A program made the translations under genes and the position numbers. Under the pieces are notes generated by a model, which was not told the DNA's origin, made no database searches, and saw only the letters and a list, made by a program, of their open reading frames with translations. Positions 56,471 to 64,000 of a stretch of DNA of 64,000 nucleotides are shown here, piece after piece (position 1 is the first letter of the stretch; each line of letters begins with the position of its first letter). The DNA comes from Aspidiotus rigidus. Taxonomy: Eukaryota > Arthropoda > Insecta > Hemiptera > Diaspididae. The stretch covers positions 9,649,501 to 9,713,500 of the forward strand of contig JAVHKY010000054.1 of assembly GCA_035079385.1 (NCBI GenBank). Reading direction: 5' to 3'.

Positions 56471-56779
56471 TATATTAATCAATTGATTTTATTATTTTTT
56501 ATTTCAATTATTGTTGTAATAAATATAAAAATAAAAAATAATATAATAATTTAAAATATTTTATAATTATCAATTTTAATTATAATTATTAAAGGAATAA
56601 TGATTATTAATTCAATATCAAATAAAATAAAAATAATTATAATATAAGTAAAATTTATAGAGAAGTTAATTTTAAAATTTGTTAAATCCCGATTCAAGTC
56701 TATTATAAAAATTTTTTAAATTATCAAATTTATTAATTATGATAAAAATTAATATAATTATTATTAGATAATTAGTAAT
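56470..56779 (-). pseudogene. ND3: ND3 (mitochondrial, in NUMT), frameshifted
   Basis: Begins with ATT one base after the ATP6 stop. Landmarks are L-E-S-G-F (equivalent of F-E-C-G-F) and, after a one-base frameshift near 56675, I-N-F-S-I-N-F, then I-L-F-D-I-E-L-I-I-I-I-P-L (equivalent of L-I-F-D-V-E-I-x-L-L-L-P). A stop occurs at 56551-56553 before the expected C-terminus. About 103 codons versus a usual length near 117. Confidence 0.8.
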
Positions 56780-56780
56780 T

Positions 56781-57152
56781 TTATTTTATGTTAATAAAAT
56801 TAATCATATTTAAAGTAATAAAAATATATGATTGAATTATAATGATAAAAATTTCAATTATTATGTATATATAAATTAAAATTTCTATTGATAATATATA
56901 TAAAATTAAATGTCCTATTATTATAATAATTATTAATCGTATTGAAATTGATAAAATTGAAAATAATAATCTATCAAATTCAATTAAATTAATAATTAAA
57001 ATTGGTGATAATGAAGTTTTATTTGGTGAAAGATTTAAAAAAATAATATTAGAAGTGTTTAAAAGGGCAAAAATTATAGTTATTAATCATAATATTATAG
57101 TTGGATTTAAAATAAATGTAATATTATGTGAAATTGAATATACTGTAATAGG
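56781..57152 (-). pseudogene. ATP6: ATP6 C-terminal part (mitochondrial, in NUMT)
   Basis: 124 codons including the stop, uninterrupted in the invertebrate mitochondrial code; one internal TGA must be read as Trp. Landmarks: S-H-N-I-T-F-I-L, L-S-P-N-K-T-S-L-S-P (equivalent of the V-P-Q-G-T-P loop), I-E-F, S-M-R-L-x-x-x-M-M-G-H-L-I (equivalent of R-L-x-A-N-M-x-A-G-H-L-L) and M-I-Q-S-Y-I-F (conserved I-Q-S-Y-V-F). It encodes membrane subunit a of ATP synthase in its native genome. In the nucleus it is not translatable. Confidence 0.85.
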
Positions 57153-57202
57153 TAATTATAATATTGAAAGAGAAAGAGAAAGAGGAAAGAGAGAGAGAGT
57201 GA

Positions 57203-59734
57203 TATCACATGTTATCCTCAGGTAGATATTTGGAGGGGGAAGGCAGAAGTTGTTTTACGATCATCGAAAAAGGGTGCAAATTTGAGGAAGGAGAAGCACA
57301 ATTACAGGTGTTGGTACATGGCCACATGAAAAGCCGCAAAAATAATGCCTCATTGAAATGAAATTCCCGAATTTGTAAATCTGGTTTTCTGTACGTATTC
57401 TTTGTGTAATTCTCCATCACTTAAAGATTTTCTTTCCAAATCCCTCTCCTCAGTACATTATTTTCTTATTTATCAGATGAAAATTGCTTTATTACAATAT
57501 TTCGATCACTTCACATATAAAAAGTCGCTCAGCTCTTTCGCGGCTGAAAACCACTACTTTTTTTTTTGTTCAGTAAATACGAAATTAAAAGCCACAACTA
57601 TACCACGACAGGCACCGCATTCCGTCTCCAACAAACTTACTGTAATTACATTTTTCCTCCTTCTTTTCTCTCCCAACTGCACCGTAATTTGTCTCATGTA
57701 AATTTTTATTATCATAATCGTGATCCCTTCGGGTACTCTTAAAAAAGAAGTTGTAAATATCAACTTTCTCGTCCAACTTTTCTTATTCGCATCCAGTCCA
57801 GTTAATTTGTCGTAGCTCGGTGTGGCATGAGAGTTCTTCTTAATTATTATGAATTTACGTTGAAAAGTAAATTAATTAATAATTTTCAGCGTCGTGTTGA
57901 CCTCTAGGCAAGAGTATGAGAAGAGTCGCGAATAGTCACGAGCTGTATGGCAAAAACTCGACTCGTAACTCAAAATTTTTCGTATAATTTATCGATGTAC
58001 ACAGCTTGCCAGTTATAGGCTTCTTTTCTCCATCTCGTCGTTTTTAGTCATAAAATATGGTAACTTAGAATAAATTTGCCTTTCGCAGTCAATAACACGA
58101 ACAGAATTTTCACTCTTGAAACGATAACACCCACGTTAAATCTCATTACGCTTCAACATACTGAAACTTGTCAACTACGTTTTAACGAATCGACATCACT
58201 TACTCACAAAGGTGGCAACAAAAGCTGAGATACTGTACCGATACCAGCTTATGCACGCATAATATGAAAAAAGATTCATTCTAGCTGCTTGCTATCTGTA
58301 AGCCTCAGAACAACAAAAGCGAATATAAAAAGTACCGTGTAAAGCGGGATAAAAATAATTGGAAACTAGCAATCGTTTTAATTTAATACCCGCCACAACT
58401 CATTGAATTATGATTCACTAAAGCCTTCATTAATCACTGTACATGTATCTATGCCTACTTTGATTTATTTCTCTCGGATCGTTGGTGCATGTGTGAGCGC
58501 GAGCTCGCGTGCGAGCAAAAGTTTGAATAAACGAGGAAAGGGTTAACATTTTATCGAAATTTCTCGCGACTCTTCTTCTGGTGTTCTTTCACAAGGACGA
58601 TACGTATTTCAGTCATGCAAAAGATAAAAGTCGGATCAGTTGATCGAAAATATTCCAGGTACTATACCCTAATTCTGACAGGAATGTTTAATTTGCCAGC
58701 TTTACTGCCTCTCGCCGAAGACCACATCGTCAGTATCCGAGGTTGAATATCCACTTCAAAACTTCAATCGCTGCCCGCGAAGTCTCTTTCATTAGCTTTT
58801 CAAAGTACGTAAAAAACGTATTTGATGGGAGTAGTGATTTGATTTCAATAATCGATTAGGGTCGATAATTTAGTCAAAATTTTGAAAGTCCTTAGGTCGA
58901 TGATTATGACTTTTCAACTCCTATTACTCAATGATCAGACCCTCCCCCTGGATGATCACAATATTTTGATATCCTGCCTCCTTCACATATTATATAGCTG
59001 GAGGTAGAATGTTAGCCGGTCACTAGACTACACACAGTAGACCAGGATGTCTATTATGGGCTAGCCTATCCTGAGTACATTAACCAAGCAAGCCTGGAGG
59101 GAGCCAGGAGACTTTCAAGAGGGAGGGAGGGAAGGAGAAACAACTGTGTATTGACCTTTGCCTATTTTCAGCAGGAAGTTTACAAATTCACATTCCTTCA
59201 CGCGAACCCTCACATTTTTAGAGAAGTTGAAAGCTTTAGAACCCAAGAATAATTGCTCCACTTCGTGAAAGAACATTGAATCTCGTATTATGTCGTCGCA
59301 CATTCCTAGGGCTGAACTTACCTATCCTGAGGTCGAGCTCCAAAAAATGCTAATTTCACGGCGTCAACAGATATTCCTTAGTCTAGTTTCCAGTACCACT
59401 ACTCAATAAAAGAAGCTAACATACTCCATCGATACTTCACCTCCAAACCCGCAGCCTTTCGCTTTCCGCGCGACTGCTGTAGGAAAACTCCTGCCTTTAA
59501 TTTATAGAGCTGGATTACAAATCCTTTCGTATTAGACTTGAACACTGTATGTTAGGCTACGCTTTTTATACAAGTTAGCCTACACAGTTTTTCTTGAAGT
59601 AGGTTGAGGTCATTGATGAAGTTGTACTACGCCCAAGTCCCTGAATTAGATTAAGGTCAATGATGACGTCATATCGTCATGTGTCTCACAGAAAACGCCT
59701 CGCTAATTGCCGACCTTACCCCTGCTTATAACGG
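57203..59734. other. Intron DNA, nothing recognised
   Basis: Unique-looking sequence. One exact TGACGTCA at 59664. Several short open frames have no family signature. Confidence 0.4.
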
Positions 59735-59737
59735 AGC

Positions 59738-59985
59738 TATACAGGGTGGGCCAGAAAGATGTTACCAGTTAAATGGGAGTTTGCGCTAAATCTGTCGTAG
59801 CGCGAAAACGCAAAACGTTAGACGTATAGTTTAAAATATGTACGAATTTCGTATCTTAATTTGAGCCGGACCCGAAATTTCTACAACTTTTCTGAGCTGA
59901 GTTATGGACCAAAATGTGCGGAAAATTCACCAAATCGTCAGGGTTCCCAAAATAGGGCTTGAAAATTAATTAATCTACAGTATTG
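59738..59985 (+). repeat. Possible MITE end ('ACAGGGTGGGCCAGAAAGAT')
   Basis: The stretch starting TACAGGGTGGGCCA is a widespread type of insect MITE or transposon terminus. The matching opposite end was not found, so only a fragment is claimed. It runs into the 140 bp array. Confidence 0.35.
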
Positions 59986-61345
59986 AACCGAATTTCGAGA
60001 ATTGTAATAATTAAATTGTTTCCTAAAAGAATTTGGACGGGGAAAACGAAAAAAATAGTAACAAAACCACAAGAAGCACCAAAATGGGCTATTGGGCCCA
60101 AAAAGGGTAAACATTTTCCCAAGGTGGAAAAACGTTCAAACATTCAAATTTTAATTCGATTTTCAAGTGGAATTTTGCGAGGAGTTCGAAAAAAATGCTG
60201 ACAGAGTTCTTCGAAGCACTAAAACGGGGTTAATGGGTCCAAAAAGGGTCAAAATTTTCCCAAATTGGAAAATTGTTCAAATTTTTAAATTTTAATTCGA
60301 TTTTTAAGTGGAATTTCGCGCTGAGTTCGAAAAAAATGCTCACAGCGTTATTTGAAGCACCAAAAATGAGTTAATGGGCCCCAAAAGAGCCAAAAATTTT
60401 TTTAATTGGAAAATTGTTCAAATTTTTTAATTTTGATTCGATTTTCAAGTGGGATTTCGCGCTGAGTTCGAAAAAAATGCTCACAGAGTTCTTCGAAGCA
60501 CCAAAATGGGGTTAATTGGCAAAAAGGGTCAAAATTTTCCCAAATTGGAAAATTGTTCAAATTTTTTAATTTTAATTCGATTTTTAAGTGGAATTTCGCG
60601 CTGAGTTCGAAAAAAATGCTCACAGCGTTCTTCGAAGCACCAAAAAGGGGTTAATAGGCCCAATAAGGACCAAAATTTTCTTAAATTGGAAAATTGTTCA
60701 AGTTTTCCAATTTTGATTCGATTTTCAAGTGGGATTTCGCGCTGAGTTCGAAAAAAATGCTCACAGAGTTCTTCGAAGCACCAAAATGGGGTTAATTGGC
60801 AAAAAGGGTCAAAATTTTCCCAAATTGGAAAATTGTTCAAATTTTTTAATTTTAATTCGATTTTTAAGTGGAATTTCGCGCTGAGTTCGAAAAAAATGCT
60901 CACAGAGTTCTTCGAAGCACCAAAATGGGGTTAATTGGCAAAAAGGGTCAAAATTTTCCCAAATTGGAAAATTGTTCAAATTTTTTAATTTTAATTCGAT
61001 TTTTAAGTGGAATTTCGCGCTGAGTTCGAAAAAAATGCTCACAGCGTTCTTCGAAGCACCAAAAAGGGGTTAATAGGCCCAAAAAGGGCCAAAATTTTCT
61101 AAATTGAAAAATTGTTCAAACGTTCAAATTTTAATTCGATTTTCAAGTGGAATTTCGCGCCGAGTCCAAAAAAAATGCTGAAATAATACTTCGGAACACC
61201 AAAATGGGTTGATGGACTCGCAGAGAATCAAAATTCCTCCAAGATGGATAATTGCGTAATCTTCAAATGTTGTTTTCAATTCTGGAGTAAATTTTTGCGC
61301 CGAGTCCAAAAAAAATACTGAAATGGCACTAGATGATTTCCAAAA
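59985..61345 (+). repeat. ~140 bp tandem array (about 10 units)
   Basis: The word GAAAAAAATGCTCACA recurs near 60188, 60329, 60468, 60610, 60750, 60890 and 61030 at 139-142 bp spacing, with diverged end units to 61345. Units also share 'CAAATTGGAAAATTGTTCAA' and 'GAAGCACCAAAA'. Alternating variants suggest a two-unit higher-order period. Minus-strand open frames across it are repeat translation. Confidence 0.9.
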
Positions 61346-61404
61346 TGAAAAATCAAAAATTCTCATTCTGCAGTAAAATTGTTGATTCAGGGGATGGAAG
61401 GAAT

Positions 61405-61870
61405 ATCCACAAGTTCGTCTTCCGTTGAGTGCTTGCGGAGTGAGAGATCGACTAGCGTCGGGTGACAGATCCGAAAGAGGAAATTGCGGAAATTCGCCTC
61501 ATTTGGGGATTGTCAGGAGACAACTTCGTCTTCCGTTGAAGGTTCGCGGTGAGAGATCGACTAGGGCTCTGCGTATGATCAAAGCAGGAAAAAGTGCGAA
61601 GGTTTTCGGCAAAGAACGCAAAGTTGATCTTCTGTTGCGTGCTTGCAATGAGAGATCAACTGACGCCCTACCAATGAGCGAAGCGGGCCACACTGCAAAA
61701 ACTCCTTGATTCAGGCAATGGAAGGATACCGCGAATTCGGTCTTGCTCGTGATGATCGATGAGCTACAGCTCATCGCGAGCCCATGAAGAAAGACGAGCT
61801 CCACAGTATCGTTCCTCCCTTCGCGGGATACTACGAGAATTTTCTCGCATCCGCCTGCCTCCGTCAAACC
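61405..61870 (+). repeat. ~105 bp imperfect tandem repeat, GC-richer
   Basis: Three or four units share 'cgtcttccgttg' and 'gtgagagatcgactag'. Frames are open on both strands but no domain is recognised. Confidence 0.55.
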
Positions 61871-63238
61871 CGGGGCTTTGATCGTTCTCTCACCGCGAGC
61901 TCATGACGAAAAACCAATTTTCTAAGTCCCCCTCCTATTACATATAGCTCGGAGGTGGGAATTTTTCCAAGTCCCCTTCCTATCATATATGGCTAAAGGG
62001 TCGAAAGTACCCCTCTCCATGACGTCATCAACCTCGTGACGTCATTAGCCTCGCTCGCGCTCGTGGATGAAAATTTCCTGGAAGTACCCCCCCACCTTTG
62101 ACTATATACCTCTTATGGCCTGAACTTCGTCCATATACTGCAATGTGAAACGAGCGTGGAAACATATATATCGTGCGGAGGACTCCAACGTAGGCAGCGA
62201 CAGCTTCTCCTCCCTCCGCAATCAACCTCGTCGCATATTTTGAGTCCTCCGCATTTTATTTTCTTATCATATCTTTCCACGGGTAAACGTCGTCTTAGCT
62301 CAGTCCATAGGAGGTATATAGTCATAGCCCCCAACAGAAGGGATAGCGGGTTCCCCACTAAAACCGCACCAAATTGTGACGTCACAGACCCAGACTTTGG
62401 AGCTGTATATGATGGGAGGAGGATTTAGGCAGTGATACGACCTCCGAGCTACACTATCTGATAGGGATAGGAGGGGGACTTGGAAAATTTTCGACCTCGA
62501 AGCTGTAATTATATGATATGACCTTAAGATTGCCGACTGGCCGGATAGCGGACATTTTTTCCAAAAAACCCCTCGATAAAACAGGTTTCTTGTTGAAAAT
62601 TTCAACCTCTGACTGCTGTAGTAGAATTAGCCTTCATTATTATACTAGCCCTAACATAAAGTAAATTGGGCTAAGAATGAAAGCGAGTGAGCCTCTCTGC
62701 CACTCAGTTGTATGTTGTTGGAATGGCTCACGCTTTATGACGTCATCAACAACCTTGACCTACTTTCAGGACTAGGAAAAATTTCAACCTTTGAACTTGA
62801 TATATTTTTTTTTTTCTTTTGCAAACTCCTAAAGACATAAATACGATTTCAATGCTTTTCCATGAAGTGGAGAAATTTAAACTTTTTTCTTCCCATCCTC
62901 TTCTTCTCCTTCTTCAGTGTTTTTCCATGAAGCAAAAGAATTGAGACTTCATCTACTCATCATCTTCTGCCTCTTCCATTTTTTCTTCTTATCCTGATAG
63001 AACGTACCTAGTTTCACACCCTTCTTTGGGCTATATCAAGCAGAACCAGCTCTATGGGAAGGGTGAATCTTTTTGAAAATTTTGGCGTCCCGCCAAAGTG
63101 ATCTACCCTAATAAGAAGTTGAAGTTGGATAAGTATCGTCTTTCGAGCTATAGTATTTGACAGCAAATTCCATAATACATATAAGATCTTATCTTTCTTC
63201 TTTCTCAAAATAGGCATAATTTCTTAATTTAAAAAATT
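61871..63238. other. Intron DNA with satellite and CRE words
   Basis: Diverged satellite units at 61915-61990 and 62440-62500. Exact TGACGTCA at 62020, 62037, 62377 and 62738. No exon recognised. Confidence 0.45.
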
Positions 63239-63555
63239 AAGGCTTCCTAAACGAAGTTAAACGAGGAATGAAGGGAATCTGTTCTATAGGTTGATTTTGT
63301 TTTGGTATTGAATTCAAATCGAAATCTTGAAGATTCTCAAGTTTCCAGGAGTCCCTTGTATCATGGTGTATGTAGCTTGAAAGTGAAGTACCTTTCCTTC
63401 CCATCATATATTATGGCTTGAAAGTCAACATTTTCTTCTAAGTCCCTCTCCTATCATATAACATAGCTCGAGAGTCAAAATTTTTCCAAAGATTTTGGTT
63501 GGACGGCGCACGGCAAATTTTTCGAAAAACCTCCTTATAAAAGAGATTCCCTGTT
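63239..63555 (+). mobile_element. Satellite-bearing element, copy 7 (diverged)
   Basis: Left end 'AAGGCTTCCTAAACGAAG', right end 'GATTCCCTGTT' followed by AAAAA. A few diverged satellite units and the 'ttggacggcgcacggcaaattt' segment inside. It lies 170 bp from Pde8 exon 1. Confidence 0.65.
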
Positions 63556-63726
63556 AAAAATCGGCAGTCCCCAGTCTGGATCCCCTATGTGAAGATGGTC
63601 TTCAATCATGAAATATTACTGTTTTTCTTACTGCGACAGGATCCAGATTTCAGATCAAAGAAGTTGAATATGGAGGGACGCTACGTTCGACCAATATTCT
63701 TCGAATTTGTAAAAGCATGTACTCAC

Positions 63727-63914
63727 TTGCATAATTTTTCGCCGTCAAAATTTCTCGACCGTACGTCAATCAGCACTAATGAATGGTAAGTATTTTGAAA
63801 CAGCATGGAAGCCCTCTCTATCGTATTCGCTGTCTCTTTATCAAATCCTAGTTTATCCACAGCCGCGTTTATTCCAACCCATGTCGCGTCTTCTTTTATC
63901 GTACATAATAACAC
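63727..63914 (-). CDS. Pde8: Pde8 exon 1 of window: receiver-like domain
   Basis: 188 nt, in phase 0, with 62 codons plus 2 nt. It begins V-L-L-C-T-I-K-E-D and ends L-I-D-V-R-S-R-N-F-D-G-E-K-L-C plus a split codon. This matches the N-terminal receiver (REC)-like domain of PDE8, where family members read V-L-L-V-F then I-I-I-D-H-R, including the Asp after the hydrophobic strand that corresponds to the phospho-acceptor region of response regulators. The acceptor is TTTATTGCAG at 63915-63916 and the donor is GTGAGT. Its two leftover bases (AA) join the first base of the exon at 36910. No start codon is claimed here. The open frame extends into the upstream intron only by chance. Confidence 0.85.
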
Positions 63915-63968
63915 CTGCAATAAAGAAAGGAAAGAATGAGATATACTTGAAAACTTATACAGAAGTTT

Positions 63969-64000
63969 TAACAGGAACCTGTTTTCTCGAGAGGGGGGGG
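63969..64000. repeat. Partial start of another satellite-type element
   Basis: TTTTAACAGGAACCTGTTTT followed by CTCGAGA and a G-run at the window edge resembles the AACAGGGAACCTGTT terminus of the satellite-bearing family. Confidence 0.4.

Larger units (their letters stand above)
55795..57165 (-). other. NUMT: nuclear copy of mitochondrial DNA
   Basis: About 1.37 kb of extreme AT content (over 85 percent by eye) with abrupt borders. It contains, in minus-strand order, the end of ATP6, ND3, a tRNA-Ala-like segment, then ND5 on the opposite strand. The relative order and strands match insect mitochondria except that COX3 and tRNA-Gly, normally between ATP6 and ND3, are absent. The right border is a GA-rich microsatellite (57165-57202). 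Confidence 0.85.

Noticed and set aside
57402..57776. Frames of 60-99 codons on both strands
   Set aside because: No similarity recognised and no exon borders that fit Pde8 phases.
60402..61042. Repeated minus-strand protein with M-S-I-F-F-E-L-S-A-K-F-H
   Set aside because: Frame across the 140-bp tandem array; no selection visible and other units break the frame.

Overview
This is eukaryotic, AT-rich, intron-dominated DNA from an animal, most likely an insect. Three things support this: a PDE8-type cAMP phosphodiesterase split into small exons, several Penelope-like retroelements, and a nuclear copy of mitochondrial DNA that reads in the invertebrate mitochondrial code (TGA as Trp, ATA as Met) with insect-style neighbours (ND3, tRNA-Ala, ND5 on the opposite strand). 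I cannot name the species. The only host protein-coding gene I can support is Pde8, on the minus strand. It runs through the whole window and leaves it at both ends. Ten exons can be placed with GT/AG borders and matching phases: 63727-63914, 36851-36910, 26449-26503, 20145-20312, 19845-20059, 19632-19690, 14345-14481, 13836-13943, 6563-6747 and 5848-6126. Together they give about 484 continuous codons: a receiver-like domain, a PAS domain, a linker with a PKA-type RRQS site, and the start of the catalytic domain up to the HD..HPG metal motif. Almost everything else is intron filled with nested repeats. LAYOUT: 0.35-5.5 kb holds a fold-back repeat split by a Penelope-like element (PLE-A: reverse transcriptase plus GIY-YIG endonuclease) that carries a near-canonical hammerhead ribozyme. 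5.8-6.8 kb has two catalytic-side exons. 7.7-9.25 kb is a satellite-bearing mobile element with a ~46 bp repeat. 9.4-13.3 kb is old degenerate repeat DNA. 13.8-20.3 kb has six exons and a 3.8 kb inverted-terminus element that carries a ~170 bp tandem array. 22-25.7 kb is CRE-motif-rich repeats and further copies of the satellite element. 27.8-31.9 kb is a minus-strand PLE cluster. 31.9-33 kb is a minisatellite split by a satellite element. 39.05-43.2 kb is a plus-strand PLE cluster with ribozymes. 43.5-46.6 kb has a piggyBac-type MITE, LINE scraps and a fold-back element. 47.4-51.6 kb is a three-level nest of elements. 53.5 kb has a hAT MITE with a perfect 8-bp target duplication. 55.8-57.15 kb is the NUMT. 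60-61.3 kb is a ~140 bp tandem array. 63.7 kb has the most 5' Pde8 exon seen here. The most interesting signals are: (i) hammerhead ribozymes between tandem PLE units in which core positions 3 and 8 appear to covary (C-G, U-A, U-G); (ii) PLE derivatives that lost the reverse transcriptase but kept the leader, start codon and GIY-YIG part; (iii) a mobile unit whose cargo is satellite DNA, shown by a filled/empty-site comparison between two PLE copies; and (iv) a NUMT in which ATP6 directly abuts ND3. All calls come from reading the sequence by eye. No database search or folding program was run.
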